Shown here: positions 1-13,189 of the stretch, one piece after another
Position numbering within the stretch: position 1 is the first letter of the stretch
Layout: every line of letters starts with the position of its first letter
Assembly (NCBI GenBank): GCA_963573305.1
Contig: OY754337.1
Location: 84,636,109-84,700,108, forward strand
Reading direction: 5' to 3'
Source of the DNA: Pyrrhosoma nymphula
Taxonomy: Eukaryota; Arthropoda; Insecta; Odonata; Coenagrionidae
Length of the DNA stretch: 64,000 bases
Notes under the pieces: model-generated
Told to the model about the DNA's origin: nothing
Databases searched by the model: none
What the model saw: only the letters and a program-made list of their open reading frames with translations
Made by a program: the position numbers and the translations under genes

Positions 1-2469
1 GCTGATGTTGGCTCTCCGAATCGTGGAGTAGGTAAGCGTGTCTAAATGCTCACACTTGCTGAATTTTTATGATGGTAAAAACTCGGAACAGTGAAAACTA
101 ATATAATAATGATTAAATGGGAATAACAATTATGCTAGCACTTAATAATTAGCCCAAATTCTATAGCTAATTGTATCAATATATTCATTTAATTTTAACT
201 GGCAATTAGTATAAGCGAACCAGTAATTGGGGTCGCTTCGTTCGAAATTCATTTCCTCGCATCAGTCATCGGAGGTGATAAAAAAAAGGACGTTCGATAT
301 CTCGATCGATTCCTCGTTCAAGTGCATTTTTGTTTTTTCACTACTAAATAGCTAATTAAACCGGCCACACAAGTCATCCTTTTGTAGGGAAAATAGAAAT
401 AAGCGCAGGAATGGCGGATATCGCGGCCATGAGATGATCCGTATCGATGAAGCATTTAATCGAATATGTGGACCCAGTGTTTATATATATATATAGTGAG
501 CCATGCAGCTCTTTTGCAAAAGGTGAATGCACACGCCATCTGTTGGTTACGTCTATAAGTAGCGATGTCCGAGACAAATGTTCTCGTGATACGTGTATGC
601 GGACGCCATCTATCGATCAAATGTTGAACTAGTGTTTTCCTGTGGACCCCCAAAATTTGTTTAAACATTGTTTTCAGGTTTTTATATTGCTTTCAGGACG
701 ACTTGGGACGTCCAGAAAACCTTTAATTGTTGACCATTTTTTTCAGAACTGCCGATTTTTTTCTGGCTGCCCGGCCGGCCCGCCGGGAAAAATTTCGGCA
801 ATACCGATAAAAATGTTTAATAATTAAAGCTTTTCTGGGCGTTCTGAGTCCTCCTGAACACAATATACAAACCCTAGGAGAATTTATTTTCTATAAAATG
901 CAATACCAAAAAAAATTTTCAAAAATAAAAAAAAACGCCAGCAAAAGGATTCGTTGTAAGACGCGCTATATTCTTACCACCGGAATCCGACTCTTATCCC
1001 CCGGGCTACCCGGGTTCTTATGAAGATAATGTGAAAAACGTGATCTTAAATATCAAAATCAGGGACTTAGTCGTTTTTCTAAAAATTTTGGTCGATCAAT
1101 GCCGAAACGCCGTCCGAGGGTGTTGAGGCCAGCCAACCCCTTGGATATCATTCTTTCTCAGTGAGGGAGGCTCTGGACTTAGAATAATTTTGTGCACTGG
1201 CGTGCGACCCAGATAGAATGAATCGTATGTTTGGAAATAACAGAATAGTCGCGCTAGTGGAGAAATACCGATCTCGTGCCCGGCCGCTTGGTTCGTTCAA
1301 TGGCTGCCGAGGCGAAGCCACGCATGCTTGAGGGCGGAGAGCCAAGAAGAGGCATTTAACCGCCGGGTGCAGTATGGGGCGGTGACAACAGAGGATAATT
1401 GGGTAGGTATCATTTATTTACTGTGGCTACATCGTGACCGGAGTGGAAACAGAACGCCTCCATCCAAGGTTCAGGAGAGTATTGTCCATCGCAAAACTTT
1501 GTGGCACTCAACAGCGGTCTTTAGTTTTAGCCCCTCACGTATTCCTCCTAAAGGCGTCGCGCTAGACTCAGGCGAGTGACACAAAGTTCTGCGATACCTA
1601 TATTCATGCTCCGGCAATTGTCTTTACTAAAATCCAGGGACAGCTCAAACTGAAATGGTCAACTTACGGTCATATACAACGCAGAACTTGGTGGCACTTG
1701 CCTTCAGAGAATTAACTACCCAAATTTTATTTCTAACCTCGAAAACGGCAATGCAAAGATATTTTTTATGAACTCAACAATTTTCAATGGGAATAAAATA
1801 TTTAAAATTACCTAGTTAAGAGTCCTTTAAAAAAGACTGCTTTTAAAACTTCAGCATTCAATCATAACTATCACAATGATCCAAATTTTATATAATAATT
1901 TGATTATTTAAATCAATATGGAAAAATCGTGAGTTCACCCCAATTAATGACATACCAACCATTTCTATACTGATTCAAAAATTTTAACAATTTAGGAACA
2001 TGACAAATGGGCAATAACACTACATAGTTCTAAATTTTTTTTCTCATTTCATGCATAGAGAATCATTTACTAGCTTAGAAAAAACTGTACAGCCAATTTC
2101 TCTTTAGTTATCTTTATTGGTTGAAAAGAACATTACATAGCAAATATAGGAGTCCTAATACCCCCACCAGATCTTAATACTTTCTGATAGAAGTGTCTAC
2201 TTCATATTTAAGTCCACATCCAAGCTGTGGGCAAGTCAGTCATACACACGCACTGTCCTTCACCAAATAGTCACTGCACACATTTGTCCAGGAATAGCAG
2301 GAATCTCCACTGGTACCGATACGTTTGCATTCCAGTCTTTAATTCACAGTCAACTTCCATCATTCACCTTCTTTCCATAACCATCTTGAACGGGAATGAA
2401 CCTGAGATGTGAATCAAACAATAAGCATAAGTGTAAGTTAAAAGAAATTATTGAGTCACATTATGCTCT
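1..2469. other. No gene recognised; short dispersed repeats
   Basis: No coding sequence could be supported. A GCAAAACTTTGTGGCACT-like word occurs at about 1490, as a 19/22 inverted match at about 1575-1595, and again at about 1681, which suggests a decayed foldback element. An imperfect repeat of ACGCCATCT lies at about 533 and 603. Confidence 0.4.
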
Positions 2470-2473
2470 TTAA

Positions 2474-2625
2474 CACATTCAATGCGGGCCCGATTTTCAT
2501 GAAAGTCATCAAAATCGACTTAAAAATTTAAAGGGCTTCTGAATGGAACGACCACGTCAATTGACGTGCTCCGTCAGTCGGTGTAGCCAGGAGCATGTCT
2601 ATTGACGTGCTCCGCATTGAATGTG
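2474..2625. mobile_element. TTAA-flanked MITE (piggyBac-type target)
   Basis: 152 bases with perfect 14-base terminal inverted repeats CACATTCAATGCGG, flanked on both sides by TTAA (2470-2473, 2626-2629), the target duplicated by piggyBac-type transposases. Inside, ATTGACGTGCTCCG occurs twice (about 2560 and 2601). No coding capacity. Confidence 0.8.
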
Positions 2626-2639
2626 TTAAGGGAACTTTG

Positions 2640-4390
2640 TGGGATGAAAACTAACATTACATGCTTAATTCATAAAGATACTGATGTTAAAAAAATAAAA
2701 TTGTTTCACAAAAGTCTCCAAGAATTTTGAGAAAAATCACTCAACACAAAAAGATTTCAAGAATAAACCCAAAGCACCAACAAAAACTTCCAGTGCACAG
2801 ACATAATCTCCAGTAATCTTTGCTTAACCAAAACTGCAGTTATTAGTTCAATAACTTGTGCCAAACTAGACAGAGAAGCCACCAAAGAGAAAATAGTGTT
2901 ATTGATGAAATAATGATTGGGAAAAAAGAGCTACTTAATATAACTCCAGGGAATTAGTTTTTCAATTATCACTACTACGTAGAGAATGAAATATGCATAT
3001 AAAAATGTTTAAAAATAACTGGTAAGCAGCTAGACAAAATTTATGACTCCAAAAATGTACTAAACTCTAACAAATGTAGGTATAATTACAAAAATCCTCA
3101 TAGCCAATATGATGATATTAGGGGGCAGTATTAAATATGGCCATAAGTTTACATCTTTGACAGATATTACTAATACAACTTTCTACACTTTAGAATCCAT
3201 GAAGCCATCTGCTTTTCTTACTTACACTCACACCAACTGCATTTAGTTTGAATATAAATTCAAATACCTAATTACAATTGTATAGGCCCCATGGGTACAT
3301 AAGCTGTACCACATTTACTGGAACAACACAGATACTGCCTCATCCACCTTACAAAACAAATTTTATAATTCATAAGGACTTTCAAGAGTATGTAATTATA
3401 GTCAAGGAGAAATATACCTTATTGAACCTATATAACCTATATTGAGAATATACCTTATTGAGAAATCTAATTATATATTCCTTGAATTCAGCAACCAATA
3501 TGATACTCAAACCAGTTTGGTCAAACTTTTGGCAGAAATTTTAACTGCTATATCAGATTAACTATTCCATACACTACTACCACAGACAAGACATTCGGTC
3601 CACAAAGTGCATATGAAGTTTTGGAAACAACTGCCAGTCCGAGCACAAGGAAAAAAGAGGAACCCCAACTCAAATGTAGCCATGCATACCAAAGGTCTTT
3701 CCGACACTTGTATTCTATGTTGCTCTCAATGAAATCAATTGAACATACAAATACAAGCAAGGATGGGTCCTTACAACCCTGAATATGCTTTTAAAATGCA
3801 AATGTTGAAAACACCTTTTCAATGAGAGACGCTTCTCATTAGAATTGAAGTGGTCTCAGGAAAAATCCTTGACCCACCAAAATCAACATCCTCGGCAGTA
3901 ATGGGTTGACCAGTATAGGCACAGCCCCTGATCCCTGAACTGGTGGCATTGCCCTCGTATCCACCACAAGTTTACCTAGAATAAGAAGTTTGTCTCAGCA
4001 ATACTGTTATGGACAAATTTTGCACGGCCTTAACTTATTTGTAAACCGAGTATTTCTGACAAGGTTACAATTATTTAGGCTAGTTTTCAAGCTAGCATAC
4101 GTGCATTACAACTACACAATGAATGAACAACAAATGGAAGAATGGTCTGGCAAGAATAACTCCCATTCCAGTAGTAAGGTTTCTAAGGAAACAATAAAAA
4201 GTAACACCATTGTGAAGCAGTAATTTTCTCAGTGTTAGATAAGTACAGATCCTGATTATGTAAGATCAATGAGGGCTATTAGGTAACAAATAAGAAGAAC
4301 TACTTGAGCTTACTCGACAGTGAAATAGAGGGCATTAAGGGAATTGGAGAGTAGAAAAGCCGTGAGACCCGATAATAACCTTCAGAGCTA
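2640..4390. other. No feature recognised
   Basis: AT-rich sequence without a supportable gene. Open frames here are short, unrelated to anything I know and lack splice-consistent neighbours. Confidence 0.4.
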
Positions 4391-4399
4391 ACAAAGAAT

Positions 4400-5480
4400 C
4401 TACGTAGTTAGGGGAGACAACCCTTTTTCGAGCTTATTTGTAGGATCTATGAGGAAAGAGTATGGCCCGAGGATTTTGTGAAAACAGTATTCATATCTAT
4501 TCCGAAGAAAAAAGCATCAGAATGTGAGGAGTATAGAATAATTAGTTTAATTTTGCATGTGGCTTAAGTTTTGCTTACAATATTAAAAATAAGGTTAGAG
4601 AGTAGAGCAAATTACTATTTAGGCGATGACCAGTTTTAGTTCAGGAAGGGGAAGGCAACTCTGGATGCGACTGCGGTAATGAGGACACTTATAGATAGAA
4701 ACAGAGTATAATCAGGATGTTTTTGCTTGCTTTTTGGATTTCAAAAAGGGGTTTGACAGTGTAAATAGGGAGAAACTAATGCAGATACTCAGGAAAAAAG
4801 GAATAGATTGGCATGATAGGAGATTAATCCGAAACTTATATATGGGCCACAGGGCTCAGGTGAGGGTAGCTGACAGTGAATCAGGGTGGGCAGTTATAGG
4901 TCGCGGGGTAAGACAATGGTGCCCATTGTCTCCTTTGCTTCTTAACATCTATGCTGATGAAATGGTAAGAGAGGCATGGGAAGAGTTAGATGTGGGAATC
5001 AACGTAGGAAGCCAGATGATAAAGTCTGTTAGATTCACGGATGACCAGGCATTGGTTAGTCGATCACTATTGGGATTGCAAGCTTCAGTAGATGCATTGG
5101 AAAAGCAGAGTGAGAAATATGGAAGGAAGATTAAACACAAGAATACAAAAGTAATGAGATTCTATAGGACAAAGAAAGCAAGCCTGGCATTTGAAAGAGG
5201 AGGACAAAAACTGGAGCAAGTAGAACCATTAAATTGCTTGGGTAGTACACTAGAAGAAAATGGGAATAGTAGTAAGACATTAGGAAACTTCAGGATGAGA
5301 TTAGGGGAATGCAGGGTAGGTGGCAGGAAGCGGTAATGATGATTTGCTGAAGGCTGTGATACAGGGAATGATGTTAGGTAAGCGAGGAAGGGGAATGAAG
5401 AGAATAGGTTTTATGGATGGGATGAAGAAATGTACGCCTTACCCTGAGATGAAGACAGAAGTACTAGAGGTAGGTAATGC
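4400..5480 (+). mobile_element. LINE reverse transcriptase relic, copy A
   Basis: Decayed non-LTR retrotransposon. The best frame is 4734-5336 (200 codons): DFKKGFDSVNREKLMQIL (motif A region), GVRQWCPLSPLLLNIYADEM, and RFTDDQALV where FADD is expected. Upstream, frames with stops carry LGDDQF and FRKGKATLDAT. Downstream, in another frame, LLKAVIQGMMLGKRGRG resembles the 3' tail shared with the minus-strand copies at 11.2-13.1 kb. The family has the CCHC-less, YGAETW-type C terminus common in arthropod genomes; the clade was not determined. Dead: stops, frameshifts, altered catalytic motif. Confidence 0.88.
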
Positions 5481-5489
5481 ATTGCACGT

Positions 5490-6560
5490 TCAAGAGTCTG
5501 TTGGATCTTCTCTTACTTTCATCATAACCTACCTTAAACAGATAGATTACTCAGATGATGACGACTTGAGCTCAGCTCACCAGGATCATGCCATTTTAGG
5601 TAGCACATGACATATGTCATTAGCACCAACACCCATATGAATATAAAGAAATACAGACTATATGATCTGCTCTATTACTTAAGAAAGATAAGAGCTTTAA
5701 CAATGGCATTTACACTTTTCTTCGTCACTTACACTAGAGGCATTGAAGTAGATTCAAGTGAACAGAGTTCCAAGCCTTACCTCATTGGCATGTCGTATCC
5801 CACATATGAAAACTATGCTAAGCAATTTGGCATTGGTTACACTGCTACATAAAAACATATGAGGCGATTACTTATAGTATTTAAAAATAACTTATCTGGT
5901 GGAGAACTATAAAGGGATAATACAAAAAAAGAATACATGAAAATAAAAATTTAAAAAGCCACCACAAATTATAAAAGACTGAAGAATAATGTACAAAAAA
6001 TACCTTGCAAAAAATAATGTTTAGTCGTTAAAATATTTAGTTTGGCAACATCATAATCCTTATTTTAAAATTATCAAAACCACTTGAATCACATCAAAGC
6101 AGTACTGAGAGATCCTTGACATTCCCTTGGGTACAATGAAAATAACCTATTGACTTAGTACCCCCAAGGCAGCCTAAATGCTTCAGTCAACAGGTCTCTC
6201 AAATACATGAGTTTGAGAATAAACCATAATCACCAAGAGTAATCACTTTGTCAAGACATACACCTCCAAAAGGAGTTGCTGTAAGACATGTAGGCCACAA
6301 ATTTCTTACAAAAGACATTTCTGACTAACACCTCTCCCACTCTCAACGTCACATTTGACACTTGAAGTCCTCCACCATCTCATAGTGACAGGGTTAGACA
6401 CCTTTCTCAGAGTTACCACAAGATTTCACGGAAACTTAATCATTTCATCAGTCTTCAGAGAAAAGACCATTTCAATGCATTCAATGTAGCACGTTACCCT
6501 CCTATTTTAAAAGGTATTTACTTATGAAATGAAAAAGGCAATGAAAAAGCAACATAGTTA
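5490..6560. other. No feature recognised
   Basis: AT-rich stretch between the LINE relic and the palindromic repeat. The open frame at 5607-5852 shows no family motif I recognise. Confidence 0.35.
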
Positions 6561-6563
6561 CTA

Positions 6564-6774
6564 CCATTTTAAATAAAACAAAGTTGGTAAACTTCCACAC
6601 AGTATATTATCAACCACAATATACAACACCGACCAAGGTTTCGGCATGTAATGTCATTCTCAAGGTTAGACGCCTTGAGAATGGTATTACGTGCCGAAAC
6701 CTTGGTCGGTGTTGTATTTTGTGGTTGATAATATACTGTGTGGAAGTTTACCAACTTTGTTTTATTTAAAATGG
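6564..6774. repeat. Large foldback: inverted dimer of a Penelope-type terminal module
   Basis: Two 102-base arms (6564-6665, 6673-6774) match at 98 positions around a 7-base loop. Each arm, read towards its outer end, holds a 5-bp helix with a 3-base loop, then GAAACC, then ACCTTGGTC, then an ATTTTGTGG and later a TGTGTGGAAG box. That order matches the module next to the Penelope-like relic at 45.9 kb. The upstream core is degenerate (CTTGAGA rather than CTGANGA). Confidence 0.75.
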
Positions 6775-7279
6775 ACAAAGTATTTCCACAATGTTAAGCC
6801 TGATACGCTTTTATATAGTTACTACCATTTAAAGTAAACTGCAGAAGGAAATTTAAAGCTTTTAAAAACAAACAACAGTGGAAAAGATGAAAATAGAACT
6901 ATTCCAATCTCAATTATTGTCTTATACAGTGAATTATCAATGTGGTGGGCCAGTAGGTAAGATGGTGATGACTGGGGGCACCAGGAAAATTGGACAAATA
7001 ACATACTATAGCATTGACATTTATTTTGACATATCACATCAAAACTTAACTTTAGTCGGGTTTTTGTAAAATAGAAGAAGCAAGATTGGACCTCAAATAC
7101 AAGGCAGTGCTCCCATATTAAGATCACTTGTTTAAAAAAAAAGTTCAGTAGAAAACTTGACAAAATGAGCATAGAAGTAAAACATGACTATTTGCAGAGT
7201 GAAGGATGGATTTAATCTACGATGAGAGAAGGGTTTAAATTTAGTATATGAATCATCATTCGTACAATAGACAACTAGG

Positions 7280-7420
7280 GGTTCACAGTTTTACATCCCA
7301 TTCAACAGACGGGACCAACACTGCCCATGCAACAACCAGGAAGCAGCCAAAGTCCCACTGAATACTCTCTATCACTACCAGGATTTGAACCCATACTTTC
7401 CACCTGGATAGCCAGTACAA
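7280..7420 (-). repeat. tRNA-SINE-like fragment
   Basis: On the minus strand GGTTCAAATCCTGG (about 7380-7393) is a good RNA polymerase III B box, preceded by a weak A-box-like GTACTGGCTATCC. No tRNA cloverleaf could be formed, so a SINE fragment is more likely than a tRNA gene. Confidence 0.4.
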
Positions 7421-7679
7421 CTTAAATAACATGAAAATTTCTCTCCATCGTCCATTTAATCTATTGCTATAAAATGTCTTTAAAAAATTTAATTGAGTGT
7501 TAAGCAATATTCTCCAACCCTAAAAAGTGGAAATGTACCAGAGCAAGAAATTATCAGGTAATAAATAAACAGCATTTCTGTAGCACATAGTATTTACAGC
7601 CCTTCATATTAACTAGGAAAGAAAGGCAAATCACTTAACTATCCATAGATGGGAATTCTAAAAAAAACTGTAACATCGT

Positions 7680-8474
7680 TATTAGAAGAAATGGTGAGGG
7701 AGGCATGGCGGGATAAGGAGGTAGGAATAAAGGTAGGAGGGGAGCTGATAAAATCAGGGAGATTTGCAGATGATCAAGCATTGGTTTGTCAGTCTGCCAA
7801 GTGGTTACAATTAATGATGAATGCACTAGAGGTGCAGAGGTGTGGGATGAAGATAAATCACAAGACAATGAAAATGTTGAGATTTTCTAGAAGGAAGCAG
7901 GCAGTGCTGAATATAAGGGTGGAAGGGCACAAGAACGAGCAGTTGCAGGACTACCCTTGCCGAATAAGTATTTTTAAAGAGAAGGGAATTGATGAGGGGG
8001 GGGTCTGAGATGAAACGTAAAGAAAAGGGCTGTGAGGATCGGAAACTTGGTCATTGTGGAGGGGGTATGCGAATAGACTTGAGGCATTTGAGATGTTGGA
8101 TTGGAGAAGGATGGAGAAGGTTAGCTGGATGGCGAGGAAAACGAACGAGGAGGAATTGGATATGGTTTTAGAGGAGACAAAACTGGTGGTGGAGGTTTGG
8201 AGAAGGCAGAAGATGGATGGATGATGTTTTAAGAGGGGAAGGCATCCTGAAGAGGGTAATAGAAGGGAGAACACTGGGGAAACATGAAAGAGGAAGGAAT
8301 AAATTAGAAATTCTTAACTAAATAAGAGGTGGTAGAAGACACATATGTGCAATAAAGAGGGATCTAATGGCGGGACATCCTTAGGAGGGAAAATGAGGCA
8401 ATGTTTCAGAAATTGGTACGCAGGATGGGATCTGCCCAAGAACATACCAATCAACTGGTAGAATACACAAATGA
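7680..8474 (+). mobile_element. LINE reverse transcriptase relic, copy B
   Basis: Same family as copy A. EEMVREAW, GIKVGGELIKSGRFADDQAL (intact FADD), CGMKINHKTMKMLRF, then frameshifted continuation with FKEKGIDEGG. Ends in a tail containing MAGHP-like frames (about 8360-8390). 5' truncated, with frameshifts. Confidence 0.85.
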
Positions 8475-8814
8475 TAAACCCTCTGCCTCTCCTCATCTCA
8501 TTCTATATTCTATCCTCTTCCACACTTGCCAAGTGTGCTCCCCTCTTATTACCCTCATCAAAATGCCTTCACTTCCCAACATGTCCACCATCAGCCTTTT
8601 CTACAATTTACGAATCTCTGTCACTGATTTTTTCACCGGTCACACAATATCTAGCTTTTAATTGTTCCTCACCTTTTCCATCCTTCTCCATACCTGCACA
8701 GCTTGCTCAACAACAAATGCAATTATGGATTAACATGGTTCTCACTTACCATTTTAGCTTTTCTCTCCAAGAAACCTTTTCCTACTGTTGATTTGGGATA
8801 AAATTTGGAATTGG

Positions 8815-9010
8815 GAGAACAAAGGGGAAGCGTGGAACAAAGGAAGAAGATAGGTATTCTGGACGAAATAAGAAGATGTAGAAGATACGAGGAATTTAAG
8901 TGGGATCTCATGGCGGGGCATCCGTAGGAGGGAAAGCGAGACAATGTTTCAGAAATTACAATGCAGGATGGTGACTGTTCAAGAAACTACCAATCAGCTG
9001 TTAGAATACT
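8815..9010 (+). repeat. Second, diverged LINE 3' tail
   Basis: 8847-9010 parallels 8307-8474: AATAAGA..GTAGAAGA, GGGATCTCATGGCGGGGCAT, GAGGGAAA, AATGTTTCAGAAATT, ACCAATCA.CTG.TAGAATAC. This is a second copy of the 3' region of copy B about 540 bases downstream. Confidence 0.7.
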
Positions 9011-9019
9011 TCAATGAAT

Positions 9020-11190
9020 GGACCCTAAATTGTCAATTTAGGGACAAATTTTCACTCCCCTGCATCTTCTTAGCTCGCTATCACCCTCTGGCTCTATGTC
9101 GTGCGAAAGTCCAATCAGCTTCCACGCTAGTTATGCGTTCTTCCCGCCATCGGCTCTAACGGGCGCCTCCCCCGTAATCCCTGGGAAAATAGAAAAAATA
9201 TAAATTATAAAGTATTCCATACCCCCAAACCCCGATATACCAAACCACCCCAACACAACGGTTTAAATCCGCCCGTCAACACGTAAGGGGGGAGTGAAGG
9301 TCACATTTGCCACTGGTTGAGACTGAAGCATACGTACGAGAAACACGATATTTATAATTACTACCATGGTCAACCCCTCGGAATAGATTCCCAACCCCAA
9401 GTAACACTTAACCCCCTAGTAAGCTAAAGGGGTATGTATAGAAGGGATTTCACAATATGTTTTTTTTTCATTCCAACCCGTTTGAGAGAAGCATCTAATA
9501 GAATCCCTAATCGGTTACACTAGTATGCGACTCACCTCGTGAGATAATTAAGGGCTAATCACCCGAAGACGCGGCGAGACATGATACAATGAACTTCCGA
9601 CAGGATGTAACCATATTCCGTTGGGATATGGGCCAAGCAATGGGGCCAAGTTCTCGCATTCGACTTGCACTTCCACAATCAGCATTTTCTCTCGGCTACC
9701 ACCACTGATGAAACTAAATGCCAAAGAGCAGTCAACCAACTAATGTCGGCGAAGAATTACTTCCACTACACAGCCGGCTATCAATACGTACCTGAAACAC
9801 AGCATTCTGCCTACCAAAGAGGCATGGCCAAAAGTGCAATTGGTGCTGCTCGCATTTGGGACTCCCACAATTAACAGCACTGAAAGCCACTGTAACTTCA
9901 CTGGGAGGATAAAAGGAAGCAAAAATAAGTAATTTTGACCTTCAATTGCTTACCATCTCCTCATCAACTCTCACACAAGAAACCTGCGACACTAATTCGT
10001 CGACTTGTGCGACCTATCCGGGATATGAGCCACTCGCCTTCGTTTGCAGTCAAACAATTGAAAAGCGTTCGACACGATTAATGAGATGAGCGGGATATGC
10101 GAAACGTCACCATACGAAAGGAACCAAATGCCCAAGTGCATTTATTATAAATCAAATTTGATGCCATTAATGATGATGGACGTAATTATGGAATGGGTGA
10201 AAAAAATATAAATAATTCCTGAAAGTGACTGGTATTCAATCGCGCGAGAAAAATCAAGATTAAAAGCTAAGTATGCTATAACAGTATTGTTCATTATATA
10301 GGTAGAATTTTGGACAGTACGAGAAGAGTCAGGATTTATTCTGAGAAGAAGAAATAAATCGTGTAATCAAAGTAAACCAATTGAGTCTCAGAAACATGAC
10401 TGATTCTTTTGAAGGGTCTCACAATGGCATTGTTCCCAGTATTAAAAGTTACGTATACCTAAAGGTTACAATGCAAGCCAATATTTAGTGGGATTACCCG
10501 GGAGTGAAATAATGAAATCCGCACCCAAGTTCCTTTCAACCTCTTTGGATAAAATGACACCCTGGTCGTTTGGTACCACTTCTTTTTAAATGGCTTAATT
10601 GGACAGTCGCATGAAGTAAGTGGATAACCTCTACATTATTACGATTTCTAAGTTACTGCTCTTATAAAGTGAGCTTTAAAGCGTTATAGAGAGGACCTGG
10701 CAATAGTTACACTATAATATACCCCATGAAAAACAGCTTTTATTTTTTGGCATAAATCTCCAAAACTGTTTCAGGAAGTGGTGGATATTTTGGCATTTAT
10801 AAAAATATGAGATCTTTTCATTAAATTTTTTTTAAATCTTCCTCAAATTATGTTAACGCATTGCCACCACTTCTAAGACTCGGGATAAAAATTTCAAAAA
10901 CTCATTCAAACCGCAAACATATCCTTCAGGCCTAGGAATAGATGGTGATTGAACTGCACTCAAAAAGAAAAAAGCATCACTGTCCTCGTTGCCAGATGTG
11001 CAATAATTGCAGTATTCATATAATTTATGTTCTTTAGCCTTTGGTGCAATGCATCACTAATGTAGTGTAACCAGTATTGTGAAATCATAAATAAGCAAAA
11101 ATTTAATTCCAACTGTAAAAAAAATTTGAAAGAATTTATGAGCTATATTATTAGTATTAGGATAATCTACCAGTTAAGGTAGGTCCAATG
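9020..11190. other. No gene recognised
   Basis: Mixed-composition unique-looking sequence. Open frames around 9548-9922 lie on both strands and look incidental. I found no inverted termini or domain. Confidence 0.35.
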
Positions 11191-12270
11191 GAAGAGAGTG
11201 AAAAAACCTCTAGTGTTACAGGTCCGAACCTCTATCTACCGACACAATTTCTTTCTTCACCTTAGCACCCCACAACTCTTCTTCGAGTCCATATAGGCTT
11301 GATAAAGCTTATTCTCTTACTTCCCACTTACTCAAAATCCTCTCCTCTACAACAGCCTTCTGCAGCCATTGGCCTCTCTTCACCTCTCCCAATCATCTAC
11401 CCTGCCTCCCTCTAATCTCATCCAAAAGTTCCCTCTCCTCACCAACCATACCCAGCATTTCCTTGTTTGTCTTCCTTTCCATCCACCACACTTTCTCTAT
11501 TCTCCATCACCACCACTTCTCAAATGCCTACAGCTTATTCTTGTCTTCATTTCTCAGTCATCAGCTCCCTCCTATCACTAAACTTTTAACTAGCTCACAT
11601 TTTCAATAGCACTATTCTCCTTCTAATGTATTGGCCACTCTGCCCATTTTCTTCCAGCATACTACCCAAGTGATTGAATTGCTCTATTTACTCCAAATTT
11701 GGAGTAGCTTACTTTAGGGAATTTGTAGATACAAAAAAAAATTCAGTCAGGACAAGTTTCCGACCTGTGTAGTGTCAAGCTCCATACTAGAGTTTTCACC
11801 AGCCTTTTCTTTGCGTCTCGTCTCAGACCCCCCCTCACCAATTCCCTTCTCTTTGAAAAGACCTCTTTAGCCAGGGCAATTCTAAATCTTATGCCCCAAC
11901 CACTAAACCCCTAATAATAACACTCCTCCATAATACTATACCCAGACATGAAAACTGCTCGACCTGCTCTATTTTGTTTCCTCTCACCCTTATAATAAGC
12001 CTTGCCTTCTCACTCCTAGAAATGTTTCCCTTGGCATATCTTCTGAATGCACGTTAATAAATCCACAGTGAAAGAGGGCATCCCTGCCATACTCCCTATT
12101 CTATCACGACCCATTACGATTCTCCATGGGCTACCCTAACCAGTGCCATCTGGTTTATGTACTGAGTCTGAATGAGACGTCTGTTCCTCCAATTGAACTC
12201 TAGTTTCTTCTGTAGTTACTTCCACTAATTTTACCCAGTCCACCCTATCAAAGGCCTAGGTGTCTTTCTA
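11190..12270 (-). mobile_element. LINE relic, copy C (minus strand)
   Basis: Reading the minus strand from 12270: FDRVDWVKLVEVTTEETRVQ (motif A region), later FKEKGIGEGG and, near 11500-11380, WWMERKTNKEMLGMVGEERE, the C-terminal segment after the YGAETW region of this LINE family. Broken by many stops and shifts. Confidence 0.7.
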
Positions 12271-12779
12271 CTAGTGCCCACATTGCACCTATAGCATCCG
12301 GCATTCCCATCTCTGTCCTAAACTTCCCATTCCCATCTCTGTCTGGGGGAGACCCGCGACCTCCGGGAGGCAAGTGGTAGGGTCTGGTTCCAACTAGCGA
12401 TGGTATAGGAGGGAGAGAGGGTGAGGCAGAAGGAATTGGTGTTTTTCCGATCGCGCACTTTTCGGCATTTAAAACCAAGTGGCACGTATCATACTTCTGC
12501 ATTTAATGGCTACTTATTCAACAATCGGATTAGAGACTTTAGTACATACACAAATAAACAAACTACAACCAACAACAGTAGAATCAATGCCTGGCACAAC
12601 TAAATAAACATTATAAACTTAATTTTAACTTTCTGGAAGAGTCTTGGAGTGTCTGGGAGGATTTGCAATCCAACCAGGGAACTCCACCTATGTTACCATT
12701 CTATCAACCTAAGAGTTACGTAACATTTTATTTTTGATCTGTTTATTGGGATGATTTACCAGGAAATCTCCAGCAGGTT

Positions 12780-13150
12780 TTGATGGATGTAGGATTATTT
12801 ATACAAATATTTTTACAGCTGGAGGTGAATGTCTCCATATGCTACATTCTTCCACATCTCTGCATGCATTCTACCTCTCTTCATTCCCTTCTCAAAGCCC
12901 ATTCTCTTTCTTCCACTTTCCTGTCCACCCAACATCCTCACATGTATCACGGCCTTCAGCATATCCTAACCTCTTGTGACCTGATAAGACCACCTAATCT
13001 GTCTTCACTTAATTACCTCAAGCATTTTCTTCTTATCAACCATGATGCCAAGCACTTTCTTCTTCATTTTCATTCCTGTCCAATATACACTTTCTTCATT
13101 TTGCTTTGCACTCACTTGTCCGAGGCCAGAACCCCTTTATATATTTAATT
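12780..13150 (-). mobile_element. LINE 3' tail, copy D (minus strand)
   Basis: Minus-strand frames give DMLKAVIHVRMLGG and KRMGFEKGMK, which parallel LLKAVIQGMMLGKRGRG and KRIGFMDGMK in copy A. Only the end of the element is left; broken by frameshifts. Confidence 0.6.
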
Positions 13151-13189
13151 TAGCACACATCTAAGGTCTTTCTGAGAGGTGTAATTGGA

